Assembly (NCBI RefSeq): GCF_018332715.1
Contig: NZ_BOQP01000003.1
Location: forward strand, 62,001-126,000
Direction of reading: 5' to 3'
Length of the DNA: 64,000 nucleotides
Origin: Winogradskya consettensis
GTDB taxonomy: Bacteria; Actinomycetota; Actinomycetes; Mycobacteriales; Micromonosporaceae
A program made the translations under genes and the position numbers. The notes beneath the pieces are model-generated. The model worked only from the letters and a program-made list of their open reading frames with translations, was not told the DNA's origin and did no database searches. Every line of letters begins with the position of its first letter. Within the stretch, counting starts at the first letter, position 1. Shown here piece after piece: positions 26,521 to 34,241 of the stretch.

Positions 26521-27413
26521 CCGACTACGGCCACGACCTGCTTTTCGGTACGTTCATCACGCCCACGGCCCAGCCGGTGCAGCAGGCGGTCGAGCTGGCC
26601 GTGGTCGCCGATCGGGCCGGGCTCGACCTGGCTACATTTCAGGACCACCCCTATCTGCCGCGCTTTCATGACACCTGGACCTTGATTTCGTACGCCGCGG
26701 CGCTCACGTCCCGGATCCGTTTGAGTGGCAACGTCTTGAGCCTTCCGTTACGGCAGCCGGCCCTGCTGGCCCGTAGTCACGCGAGCCTGGACAGGCTGAG
26801 CGGCGGCCGCATCGAAATGGCGCTGGGAGCCGGCGCTTTCTGGGACGGCATCGAGGCGATGGGTGCTCGGCGTCTTTCCGCCGGTGAGTCCGTCGCGGCG
26901 CTCGGCGAGGCGATCAAGGTTGTCCGCGCGGTGTGGGATTCTTCGGCTACCGGCCCGGTGAACATTCATGGCGAGTATTACCAGGTATCCGGTCTCAAAC
27001 GCGGCCCGGCGCCGGCGCACGACATGAGCATCTGGGTCGGCGCGTACAAGCCGAAGATGCTGCGCCTGATCGGTAAGGCCGCCGACGGGGTGCTGCCGTC
27101 GCTCTCGTACCTCAAGGGCGGCCCGGCCGACTACGCCGAGATCAACAAGCACGTCGACGACAGCGCGCTCGCTGCCGGTCGCGAACCGGCCGCTGTGCGC
27201 CGCCTGCTCAACATCAACGGCACGTTCAGCCAATTCGGCCGCTCATTCCTGGACGGCCCGGCCGAGCAGTGGGCCGAAGACCTCGCCGGCCTCACCCTCG
27301 AACACGGCATCAGCACCTTCATCCTCGCCACCGACGACCCGTCCGCCATCGAGGAATTCGCCGCCGAGGTGGCCCCCGCCGTCCGCGAACTCGTCGCCGC
27401 CGAAAGGGGCTAA
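26517..27413 (+). CDS. Luciferase-like (LLM class) flavin-dependent oxidoreductase
   Basis: 298 residues, a full-length LLM barrel: FGTFITPTAQPVQQAVELA, LATFQDHPY, RIRLSGNVLSLPLRQPALLAR, SHASLDRLSGGRIEMALGAG and IWVGAYKPKMLRLIGKAADG. The family uses FMN or coenzyme F420, and actinomycetes make F420, so either is possible. The ATG overlaps the TGA of the fusion gene by 4 bases, so the two flavoenzymes are made together and probably act on the same substrate. It converges with the SRPBCC gene with a 4-base overlap. Confidence 0.92.
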   Translation: MTDYGHDLLFGTFITPTAQPVQQAVELAVVADRAGLDLATFQDHPYLPRFHDTWTLISYAAALTSRIRLSGNVLSLPLRQPALLARSHASLDRLSGGRIEMALGAGAFWDGIEAMGARRLSAGESVAALGEAIKVVRAVWDSSATGPVNIHGEYYQVSGLKRGPAPAHDMSIWVGAYKPKMLRLIGKAADGVLPSLSYLKGGPADYAEINKHVDDSALAAGREPAAVRRLLNINGTFSQFGRSFLDGPAEQWAEDLAGLTLEHGISTFILATDDPSAIEEFAAEVAPAVRELVAAERG

Positions 27414-27865
27414 CGCCCCTCGACCTCGCGGGACATCGCTTTCAGCATCATTACGAAACCCGCCTTGCCGACCAGGGACAACAGCGGCGCACCGAACCGG
27501 GTCACCCGCACCGGCGTCACCGTCACGTCCTCGTCCCAGACGACCCGGCACCGGCCGCCGGGCAGGGGCGTCAGCGAGAACCAGGCCCGGCCGTGCAGCA
27601 CTCGGCCGAGCTTCACGACCTCACAGAACCCCCGCTCGTCGCCGTCCGGCGGCTCCCACCGGACCACCCGCATCGGATCGTCGAACGCGACCGGCCCCAC
27701 ACCGGTCCGCCCGACAAACTCCGCCCCGACCCCATCGGCCCGATCCGTCGTCACCCACACGCGCGTGAGCGGCACCCAGTCCCCATGCCGCGGCCAATCA
27801 ACCAGGGCGTCCCAGACCTTCGTCGCGGGAGCGCCCACCTCCGAGCTCACCGTGAATCTGGCCAT
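27410..27865 (-). CDS. SRPBCC (START-like) family protein
   Basis: 151 residues with the polyketide-cyclase/START-like pattern: ARFTVSSEVGAPATKVWDAL at the N-terminus, LVDWPRHGDWVPLTRVWV, then a beta-rich core and a C-terminal helix (VGKAGFVMMLKAMSREV). The fold binds hydrophobic ligands in a cavity. It is the last gene of the DrrAB-MerR operon, 9 bases after the MerR stop. Its role there may be ligand binding or sequestration, but no catalytic residues can be pointed to. Confidence 0.82.
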   Translation of the reverse strand: MARFTVSSEVGAPATKVWDALVDWPRHGDWVPLTRVWVTTDRADGVGAEFVGRTGVGPVAFDDPMRVVRWEPPDGDERGFCEVVKLGRVLHGRAWFSLTPLPGGRCRVVWDEDVTVTPVRVTRFGAPLLSLVGKAGFVMMLKAMSREVEGR

Positions 27866-27874
27866 GACTCGAAG

Positions 27875-28645
27875 CTACTCCGTGACCCGCTCCATCCGGG
27901 TCCAACTGACCCAGCCGCGCTCGCGCATGAGTTCCCGCATCCGGGTCGCCCGCGGGTCGTACTCCACAGCGAGAGCATCCAGAAGATCGAACGGCAGGTC
28001 GTCCTTGGCATCCGGGTCCAGGTCGGTGTGGCCGGCAGCGGCCGCCTGCTCGGCGAGCTCAGCCATGATGTCGGCGGCCTCCACCAGAAGTGGCTCGTCG
28101 ATCGCCGTGCTGTCAGCGATCGTGGAGAGGATCTGGTAGAGCTTCACGACCCTCGGGTCCTTCAGCTCCTCGAATTTCGCCGGAATCCATTCGCGGACGC
28201 GGTCGGGCCAGCGAGCCGTGATCAGGATCCATCCGTCCCGCTCACCCTCCATCACCCGCCCGGTCACCCCGATCTCCCGGAGCCGATCGAGATAGGCGAC
28301 CACCTCCGGCGGAAGCGTCAGGCCCTCCCCGCTGGTGAGCTGCGCGATCTGCTTGCGGCTGGTCTCCAGCCGGTCAATCTCGCCCCGCAGTTGATCATCG
28401 ATCTGGGCGATCGCCTCGGCGAAGGCGGGCGCGCCGGCTTCGAGCATCCGAGCGATCCGAGCCAGCGGCACCCCGGCGTCGGCGAGCGTGCGGATCTTGA
28501 CGAGCCGCAGGACCGCCGTCGGCCCGTACCGTCGATATCCGGAAGCATCCCGCTCCGGCTCGGGCAGCAATCCGATCTGGTGATAATGCCGCACCGCCCG
28601 CACCGTAACGCCGGCGTAGGCCGCTACCTGGCTGATCGTCAGCAT
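27875..28645 (-). CDS. MerR family regulator with large effector domain
   Basis: 256 residues starting MLTISQVAAYAGVTVRAVRH, a textbook MerR HTH, continued by YHQIGLLPEPERDASGYRRYG. A coiled dimerisation helix follows (IDDQLRGEIDRLETSRKQIAQL), then a ~130-residue C-terminal domain rich in acidic and Trp residues, probably the drug-sensing part, as in TipA/BmrR-like regulators. No metal-ligand cysteines are present. ATG at 28645 lies 5 bases after the permease stop, so it is part of the exporter operon and likely controls it. Confidence 0.9.
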   Translation of the reverse strand: MLTISQVAAYAGVTVRAVRHYHQIGLLPEPERDASGYRRYGPTAVLRLVKIRTLADAGVPLARIARMLEAGAPAFAEAIAQIDDQLRGEIDRLETSRKQIAQLTSGEGLTLPPEVVAYLDRLREIGVTGRVMEGERDGWILITARWPDRVREWIPAKFEELKDPRVVKLYQILSTIADSTAIDEPLLVEAADIMAELAEQAAAAGHTDLDPDAKDDLPFDLLDALAVEYDPRATRMRELMRERGWVSWTRMERVTE

Positions 28646-28650
28646 TCTCG

Positions 28651-29400
28651 TCAGGCGATCTTGCGGCGATAGGTCACGGTGGCCAGCACATAGGCGACCA
28701 GAAGAACCCCGAGGCACCAGCCGAGGGCGATCCAGACGCCGTTACCGACCGACTCCTGGGCGAACAGATCCCGGATCGTGTTGACGATGGCGGTCGCCGG
28801 CTGATGCTCCGCGAAGGCACGCACCGGCCCGGGCATGGAATCAGTGGGCACAAAAGCCGAACTGATGAAAGGCAGAAATATCAGCGGGTACGAGAAAGCA
28901 CTCGCACCGTCCACGGACTTCGCGGTGAGCCCGGGAATCACGGCGATCCACGTCAGCGCCAGCGTGAACAACACCAGAATCCCGGCGGCCCCGAGCCACG
29001 CCCAGAAGTTCGCCCCGCTCCGGAACCCCATCACCAGGGCAACGAGGACAACGACCACCAGCGAGATCAGGTTCGCGATCAGGGACGTCAGCACATGCGC
29101 CCACAACACGGCTGACCGCGCGATCGGCATCGACTGGAAGCGCTCGAAGATCCCACTCTGCAGATCCAGGAACAACCGATAAGCGGTGTACGCGATCCCC
29201 GACGCGATCGTGATGAGCAGAATGCCGGGCAGCTGATAGTTGACGTACGAGTCCGACCCCGTCCGGATCGCGCCCCCGAACACGTACACAAACAGCAGCA
29301 TGAAGGCAACCGGCATGATCGCAGTCGTGATGATGGTGTCCGGGCTGCGCGCGATATGACGCAGCGACCGGCCCAGCAGAGTAGCGGTGTCCCGAATCAT
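28651..29400 (-). CDS. ABC-2 permease, DrrB-like
   Basis: 249 residues with six membrane segments, for example IITTAIMPVAFMLLFVYVFGG, LISLVVVVLVALVMGF and LGWCLGVLLVAYVLATV. The motif LFLDLQSGIFERFQSMPIARSA and the region around LIFLPFISSAFVPTDSMPG are characteristic of DrrB-type daunorubicin-resistance permeases. It pairs with the upstream DrrA-like ATPase (ATGA overlap at 29397-29400). The pair exports an amphiphilic compound; the substrate is unknown. Confidence 0.93.
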   Translation of the reverse strand: MIRDTATLLGRSLRHIARSPDTIITTAIMPVAFMLLFVYVFGGAIRTGSDSYVNYQLPGILLITIASGIAYTAYRLFLDLQSGIFERFQSMPIARSAVLWAHVLTSLIANLISLVVVVLVALVMGFRSGANFWAWLGAAGILVLFTLALTWIAVIPGLTAKSVDGASAFSYPLIFLPFISSAFVPTDSMPGPVRAFAEHQPATAIVNTIRDLFAQESVGNGVWIALGWCLGVLLVAYVLATVTYRRKIA

Positions 29401-30152
29401 TTCCGGCTCCCCACCAGGCTCAGAAAGACATCCTCAAGCGTCGGCTGCTTCTCGACATACTCCACCTCGGCGGCCGGCAACAACCGCTTGAGCTCCTGCA
29501 GCGTCCCGTTCACCAGAATCCGCCCCTCGTGCAGGATCGCGATCCGATCGGCGAGCTGCTCCGCCTCATCCAGATACTGCGTCGTGAGCAGCACGGTCGT
29601 ACCACCCTTCGCGAGCTCCTTCACCGCCGCCCACACCTCGATCCGCCCCTCCGGATCAAGCCCGGCGGTCGGCTCATCGAGAAAAATAACCGGCGGCTCC
29701 CCGATCAGGCTCATGGCGATGTCCAGCCGTCGCCGCATCCCCCCGGAATAGGTCGCCACCCGCCGCCCGCCGGCCTCACTCAGCGAGAACCGCTCCAGCA
29801 GCGCATCCGCGATCGCACCCGCCCCCTCGAGATGCCGCAGCCTGGCAACCAGAACAAGATTCTCCCGCCCGGTCAGAATCTCGTCCACCGCCGCGAACTG
29901 CCCGGTGAGACTGATCGACTTCCGCACCTCCGCAGCCTGCGTCCCGACATCAAAACCGTTGACCTGTGCAGCCCCGCCATCCGCCTTCAACAAGGTGGAC
30001 AAAATCTTCACCACGGTGGTCTTCCCGGCCCCATTCGACCCGAGCAACGCGAAAATGCTCCCCTTGACCACCTCAAATTCCACGCCGCGCAGCACACGCA
30101 GCTCCTTGAACGACTTTTCCAGGCCATGAACCCGAATCGCCTCACCACTCAT
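29397..30152 (-). CDS. ABC ATPase, DrrA-like
   Basis: 251 residues from MSGEAIRVHGLEKSFKELRV. Walker A is GSNGAGKTTVV, the signature is YSGGMRRRLDIA, Walker B is VIFLDEPTAGLDP, and the Q-loop is SLTGQFAAVDEILTG, all typical of DrrA. The C-terminus PTLEDVFLSLVG is the DrrA tail. In-frame ATGs at 30164 and 30185 give slightly longer forms; 30152 matches family starts, but the ribosome site is weak for all three. It is the first gene of the operon drrA-drrB-merR-SRPBCC. Confidence 0.93.
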   Translation of the reverse strand: MSGEAIRVHGLEKSFKELRVLRGVEFEVVKGSIFALLGSNGAGKTTVVKILSTLLKADGGAAQVNGFDVGTQAAEVRKSISLTGQFAAVDEILTGRENLVLVARLRHLEGAGAIADALLERFSLSEAGGRRVATYSGGMRRRLDIAMSLIGEPPVIFLDEPTAGLDPEGRIEVWAAVKELAKGGTTVLLTTQYLDEAEQLADRIAILHEGRILVNGTLQELKRLLPAAEVEYVEKQPTLEDVFLSLVGSRK

Positions 30153-30198
30153 GCCCGCCAGCATGGAGGGTTGACGCAGCGTCATAGTCAAGCCCGCC

Positions 30199-30492
30199 TT
30201 AGGCAGGCTGCCCGTGCATCTCCCGGATCTGCGGAAGATACAAAGCCCCCACCGCCGGATACTTCTGGCAGACCCGCTCGGCGCGGTCCAGGCTGTCGAC
30301 CTCGCCGGTGGCCCGGAAGTGCTTCGACAACACCAGCACCAGCTCCCCGGCACGCTCGTAGGTCGCCTTGGAGGGGCTCATCCGGGCGACAGCATCACCG
30401 CCCGCCGCGCTGTCCAGGCCCGTGCATGGCGAGGCGGTTTCACCCACACGAGTGAAGCCGTTCAGAACCGTCGGTAGGGTTGTCCGATCCAT
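30199..30492 (-). CDS. Small hypothetical protein
   Basis: 97 residues from ATG at 30492. The C-terminal 60 residues (SPSKATYERAGELVLVLSKH, then ERVCQKYPAVGALYLPQI) look like a compact helical domain, with good third-position G/C. The first 36 are less convincing, and an ATG at 30383 would give a 60-residue protein. No family recognised. It lies 46 bases upstream of the DrrA-like gene on the same strand and may be in the same transcript. Confidence 0.45.
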   Translation of the reverse strand: MDRTTLPTVLNGFTRVGETASPCTGLDSAAGGDAVARMSPSKATYERAGELVLVLSKHFRATGEVDSLDRAERVCQKYPAVGALYLPQIREMHGQPA

Positions 30493-30517
30493 ATCGGATT
30501 CATGATCGGGAGCGCCG

Positions 30518-31651
30518 GTGGTTGATCCAGCAGTTTTGGAACGGGCGGGTGATCTCAAGGGTGAGCTGGTGGCGTTCTCCCAGCGGCCCCGGTACGAACG
30601 TGCCGCGTCCGAGTTCCTCGACAGGTACGGCAGCGGGTCAGAGGAACTCGACGAGCAGCGGCTGATCCTGCTGTGGGACTGCTTCGTGCTGGAGCACAAG
30701 CTGGTCAACGGCCGCACCGTGGTGGAGCAGTTCGTCGCGGCGAACCCGCAGTTGCCCGAGGCGGAGCGGGAGATGCTGCTGGGCTGGCGGGACGTCGTGC
30801 AGGGCCCGTTCGAGGTGCTTCGCCGCGATGGTCCGGCGCTGCTGGTGCAGAGCCTGGTGGACGACCTGACCTATCGGGTGCGTTCCAACATGGGACCCGG
30901 CATCTTCCGGCGTACGCCACGCGGGTCTTTCCTCATCGCCCGTCTGGTCGCGGTTGGTGACGAGTGGATGCTGTCCGGCCCGATCACCTTGCTGCGCGCC
31001 GCTGAACGGGATATCGCTTACGGGCTGGCGATGGACATGGCGTTGCGGACCCCGGAGGCGGTGTTCCGGAACCCGGACAAGCTGGCGCTGGCGTGGGAGC
31101 AGCAGCGCGCCGACCGGGATCGGTTCGTCAGGTTCTTCGGCTCCGACCTGGTCGTGGTCCCCGGTGAGCAGGCGCAGGAGAGGTTGAACGCCTTCTACGC
31201 GTTCTGCCGGGAGGAGATCCTCGGCCGACCGGAACCCGACGGACCACCCGCCGGAGTCGCGGTGACGTTGTCGCCGGCGATGGTCGACTCCGACACGGTG
31301 GCGCTGATCTATGACGAGACGGACGGAATCGGCTTCTACGCCGAGTTCGGCCTCGTCGCGCAGGCATTCGCCAACCCCGACCTGCTGCGGCGCCGCCGGT
31401 GGCGTGAACACACGCTGCAGTACCTGCACGATGACAGCGTGGAGCCGATGGTGCTCCGGCGGCTGGCCGAGCAGGACCCGGACAAGGCGACCATCGTGTT
31501 CCGGCGGTTGCTGAAGCGGCCGAAATTCGACTGGAGCCGTGACGCCGAGAACCTGCTCCGCGAGATCAAACCGGACTACTACACCCGGCCGCCGCGTCCT
31601 CATATCAGCCCGGTGAGTGAACGACTGGCAGCGTTCGTCGCCCAGCAATGA
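30518..31651 (+). CDS. Conserved-looking hypothetical protein, 377 residues
   Basis: No family was recognised. The protein is mainly helical: residues about 10-90 hold a two-helix element with LDEQRLILLWDCFVLEHKLV and RTVVEQFVAANPQLPEAERE, followed by a mixed region with GPGIFRRTPRGSFLIARLV and a long C-terminal helical part. The first half resembles the N-terminal parts of proteins that carry SEC-C metal-binding tails, but no Cys/His cluster is present. GTG at 30518 is the start, with no strong ribosome site. It is divergent from the small gene at 30199-30492 and ends at a strong hairpin. Confidence 0.7.
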   Translation: MVDPAVLERAGDLKGELVAFSQRPRYERAASEFLDRYGSGSEELDEQRLILLWDCFVLEHKLVNGRTVVEQFVAANPQLPEAEREMLLGWRDVVQGPFEVLRRDGPALLVQSLVDDLTYRVRSNMGPGIFRRTPRGSFLIARLVAVGDEWMLSGPITLLRAAERDIAYGLAMDMALRTPEAVFRNPDKLALAWEQQRADRDRFVRFFGSDLVVVPGEQAQERLNAFYAFCREEILGRPEPDGPPAGVAVTLSPAMVDSDTVALIYDETDGIGFYAEFGLVAQAFANPDLLRRRRWREHTLQYLHDDSVEPMVLRRLAEQDPDKATIVFRRLLKRPKFDWSRDAENLLREIKPDYYTRPPRPHISPVSERLAAFVAQQ

Positions 31652-31680
31652 GCCACAGTCGCAGCGCAACACAAACAGAT

Positions 31681-31712
31681 AGCCCGGACCTACGAGAACG
31701 TAGGTCCGGGCT
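31681..31712. terminator. Strong bidirectional terminator
   Basis: AGCCCGGACCTACG and CGTAGGTCCGGGCT form a perfect 14-base stem with loop AGAA. It lies between the converging hypothetical gene and tRNA-Arg. Confidence 0.8.
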
Positions 31713-31740
31713 ATTCCGATGTCACGAGACATCACAGCGT

Positions 31741-31812
31741 GCCCCCGGCAGGAATCGAACCTGCGACACACGGTTTAGGAAACCGATGCTCTATCCCCTG
31801 AGCTACGAGGGC
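31741..31812 (-). tRNA. tRNA-Arg (anticodon CCT)
   Basis: 72 bases, fully foldable. Acceptor GCCCTCG pairs with CGGGGGC (one T-G), D arm GCTC...GAGC, anticodon arm CGGTT-TCCTAAA-CCG region with CCT, and T arm GCAGG-TTCGAAT-CCTGC. No CCA is encoded. It reads AGG. It stands alone at the edge of the accessory region. Confidence 0.93.
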
Positions 31813-31920
31813 CTACGGCCCATATCGTACCTAGCTGGGGATATCCACGAGTGCCCGGGTGTCCCGTCGGGTGCCCACCGGTGCCGTCTGGTCAACCGGT
31901 GGGGGTTCGTTGCTGTTCGG

Positions 31921-32076
31921 AGGACGTGTCGAGCAAATTTCGCGCACACGCGATTCGGTGTGCCCGGCGGTGACCGCGGGCGCCCAGCGCTGATGGGTGC
32001 TATCCGCTCGCCGAGCACGTTCAGAGCACTCTCGGCGACTCTGAGCTGGGAAAACATTTCGCCGGACGACTTGATG
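31921..32076. repeat. Degenerate direct repeat, copy 1
   Basis: About 156 bases closely related to 34089-34236 in the same orientation. Shared blocks include AGGACGTG, GCAAATTTCGC, GGTGACCGCGGG, CTCGCCGAGC, GACTCTGAGCTGGGAAA and TTCGCCGGACGACTT. By eye roughly three quarters of positions match, with a few short gaps. The two copies bracket about 2 kb that contains gene remnants and the Panacea operon. Origin unknown. Confidence 0.8.
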
Positions 32077-32225
32077 TTCGCAAGGGGCAGGCGATCGTTC
32101 GTCCGCCGGTACCGCGGGGTGCGCCTCCTGCGGCAGCGTCGCCGGGCATCTCGCGCGCGAGGTGCCCGGCGCGTGGCTTCGCTGGGCTAACGCGGTCTGC
32201 CGCCGAACGGCGGCGGGCTAGCGCC

Positions 32226-32400
32226 TCAGCACCGTGCGGGCGCCAGAAGGAGTTCGGAGACCAGTTCGACATCGTCTGGTGTGACATCGCTACCAACGGC
32301 GGCACCGATCCAACGGAGCGCCTGGTCGGGTAGCCGGGTCGAGGATGAGCCTGATGATGTCGAGCAAGTCGGTGCCGGGCTTGCCAATCGAACGGTTCAT
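32226..32400 (-). pseudogene. Small frameshifted gene remnant
   Basis: From ATG at 32400 one frame reads MNRSIGKPGTDLLDIIRLIL, continuing to DPATR; about 75 bases in, the plausible sequence continues in the next frame as LPDQALRWIGAAVGSDVTPD, then DVELVSELLLAPARC and a stop at 32226. Both parts have good codon bias, and the total length (175) is one base off a whole number of codons, so one insertion or deletion would join them. No family recognised. It sits inside the repeat-bracketed segment. Confidence 0.35.
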
Positions 32401-32417
32401 GACTGCCTGAAGTTACA

Positions 32418-32765
32418 TTGCCACCAACGGCGCGGCTCAGCGACTGGCGTGGGCACTTCGAAGCGCTCGCTGGTGGCCCGGACAACCTCACGCGTGGCCA
32501 CCGCCTCGTCGGCGACTCCGCCGCTCCGCATTCCCGCCTGTTGCACCTCTGGGCCGATCCCAAGGACACCCTAATCGCGGGCATCGACGGCCCATCGCTC
32601 GTCGCACCCGGCTGCAGACCACTAAGAGTGCGGCGTCACTGGAAGTGCCGTGCACGCGAAGTGACCCCGAGCAGGAAAGATCAAATCGATGAATATCAAC
32701 GGCTAGTCGGATCGAGGACAGAGTCGGACGGACGACACTATTACTGTGAGTACGCATCACGTTGA
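32418..32765 (+). pseudogene. Coding-like fragment
   Basis: The frame reading SDWRGHFEALAGGPDNLTRG, then HRLVGDSAAPHSRLLHLWAD and PKDTLIAGIDGPSLVAPG has strongly G/C-biased third positions over about 200 bases, as in real genes here, but there is no good start or ribosome site, and the last third decays. It looks like part of a lost gene upstream of the Panacea operon. No family recognised. Confidence 0.3.
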
Positions 32766-32783
32766 CGGAGTGAGAGGGGCAGC

Positions 32784-33338
32784 GTGCCAATCGCGGCGAG
32801 TCTCCAAGTTCCGTCCGTCCAAAGGAATGCGATCAAGGACGGCGCGAAATACGGTGCGCCGATGACTACGAGCGCCAACTCCGTCATCGCCGCCATCGAT
32901 GCCCGCCGCCCGGGCCTGAAACTCGCCAAAAAATACTCGCTGCTGTTCTTCGTCCAGGGCCACCACATCGCCCACTTCGACACTCCGCTGTTCGACGAAC
33001 CCATCACCGCCACCGACCGCGGTGTCTCGGTCCCGGACGCCGACGGAAGCCCGGCAGAGCAGCCGGACAGCGAAGGCCCGCTCAACACCATCGGCTACGT
33101 CATCGAGCGCTACGGCGCCCTGTCGCCGGCCGACCTTCGCACCCTCATCCAGTCATCGCAGCCGTGGCAGGCCGCGACCAAGCCAGGAGGCGGCGGGCGC
33201 ATCGACCCGGACATCCTGCGTGACTGGTTCCGCCGCGACGACGAAACCAACGACCCCGACGACGAACGGCCCAACCGGGCCGAACGCGCCCAGGCCGAAG
33301 AACTCTGGAAGACACATAAGGCGCAGCAAGCCTCCTGA
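32784..33338 (+). CDS. Panacea (SocA-like, DUF4065) domain protein
   Basis: 184 residues. The Panacea core is clear: LKLAKKYSLLFFVQGHHIAH matches the KLQKLLYFaqgwhL signature, followed by FDTPLFDEPI, then later GYVIERYGALSPADLRTLIQ, the family's second half. Panacea domains are antitoxins or chaperone-like antitoxin parts in toxin-antitoxin and phage-defence modules. GTG at 32784 follows GAGAGGGG by about 4 bases; ATG at 32862 would start just before the core. The C-terminal 40 residues are charged (RRDDETNDPDDERPNRAERA). The next two genes follow closely and probably belong to the same operon. Confidence 0.8.
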   Translation: MPIAASLQVPSVQRNAIKDGAKYGAPMTTSANSVIAAIDARRPGLKLAKKYSLLFFVQGHHIAHFDTPLFDEPITATDRGVSVPDADGSPAEQPDSEGPLNTIGYVIERYGALSPADLRTLIQSSQPWQAATKPGGGGRIDPDILRDWFRRDDETNDPDDERPNRAERAQAEELWKTHKAQQAS

Positions 33339-33354
33339 CCTGCGAGGGAGCGGT

Positions 33355-33678
33355 ATGGCCGAACCGTATGGCCCGTGGCGGCTCGACGACTTCGAATCGA
33401 AGCTCCACGAGTGGAGCCCGACCGTTCCGCTCCCCGGCGAGGTTTATGCCGACATCCAAAGGTGGATCAGCACCCGCGTTGACCGTCCAAGGGGCAACGC
33501 CGTCTTGGTCGACGGTGAGGAAAACGTATGGCAAGCCCCGGTGACCTACCTGCCCGATCTAGACAGCGGTCTGCAGCGGGTGGTGTGCGCCTACCGCATC
33601 ATCGAGGCCGAACATCGGATCGTGTGCGAGCTGTTCGCGGTCCTGCCAACCTCGATCGGCCCAAAGGCGGACACGTGA
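33355..33678 (+). CDS. Small protein of unknown function, Panacea operon gene 2
   Basis: 107 residues from ATG at 33355, 4 bases after GAGGGAG and 16 bases after the Panacea stop. No family recognised. It has DDFESKLHEWSPTVPLPGEV near the start and a C-terminal half ending RVVCAYRIIEAEHRIVCELF. That half resembles the next gene product, which has RVACYVRVFE...RRIVCEKFE, so the two are probably paralogues. Position after an antitoxin-type gene makes it a toxin candidate, but no catalytic motif is seen. It overlaps the next gene by GTGA. Confidence 0.7.
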   Translation: MAEPYGPWRLDDFESKLHEWSPTVPLPGEVYADIQRWISTRVDRPRGNAVLVDGEENVWQAPVTYLPDLDSGLQRVVCAYRIIEAEHRIVCELFAVLPTSIGPKADT

Positions 33679-34025
33679 GCAGCCACTGGGAGCTGAAAGA
33701 GTTCAAAGTGCTGTTTCCTCGCTGGCGCGATCTCAGCGAGCCGAAACCTCCCGCGGCCGTGGTGAAGCGCGTCGACATCTGGTGGCGTGGCCTCGGGTTC
33801 TCCCCTGATCGTCCGCGCGCTGACCGGGTCAGCCCGGACCGGGACCCTGTCGGCAACCTATGGTGGACATGGGTTCCGAACGGCGACTGGACCGACGAGC
33901 AAACACGCCGTTTCCGGGTCGCCTGCTACGTGCGAGTCTTCGAGCACGATGATCCGCGGCGGATTGTCTGCGAGAAGTTCGAGACGTGCGAGGCCACACC
34001 ACCGCCTACAGGAGCCGACGGCTAA
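33675..34025 (+). CDS. Small protein of unknown function, Panacea operon gene 3
   Basis: 116 residues from GTG at 33675, which overlaps the previous stop by 4 bases. The N-terminal half (SSHWELKEFKVLFPRWRDLS, KRVDIWWRGLGFSPDRPRA) is basic and Trp-rich. The C-terminal half (WTWVPNGDWTDEQTRRFRVA, RRIVCEKFETCEA) matches the pattern in the previous protein. No family recognised. Translational coupling to gene 2 suggests the two products work together, perhaps as a heterodimer. Confidence 0.7.
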   Translation: MSSHWELKEFKVLFPRWRDLSEPKPPAAVVKRVDIWWRGLGFSPDRPRADRVSPDRDPVGNLWWTWVPNGDWTDEQTRRFRVACYVRVFEHDDPRRIVCEKFETCEATPPPTGADG

Positions 34026-34088
34026 ATTTCGGCATACCCGCCAGGAGCCTGGATCCCTACGAGCCAACTACCGAGGACGAGTCCGGCG

Positions 34089-34236
34089 AGGACGTGCGGC
34101 GCAAATTTCGCACCTGTCGCCCGACGGTGACCGCGGGGCCCATCAGTCATTTGTAGTGCCATCCACTCGCCGAGCGCGTTCGGAGCACTCGCGGTGACTC
34201 TGAGCTGGGAAACATCTTCGCCGGACGACTTCATGG
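34089..34236. repeat. Degenerate direct repeat, copy 2
   Basis: About 148 bases matching 31921-32076 in the same orientation, with the same order of conserved blocks and small gaps. It ends a few bases before the stop of the gene at 34242-35477. A duplication flanking the Panacea operon is the simplest reading. Confidence 0.8.
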
Positions 34237-34241
34237 CTTTC

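Noticed and set aside
31741..31812. tRNA-Arg as the integration site of the 31.9-36 kb region
   Set aside because: The tRNA 3' end points left, away from the region, and no copy of its 3' end is seen on the right. Integration into tRNA 3' ends would put the element on the other side.
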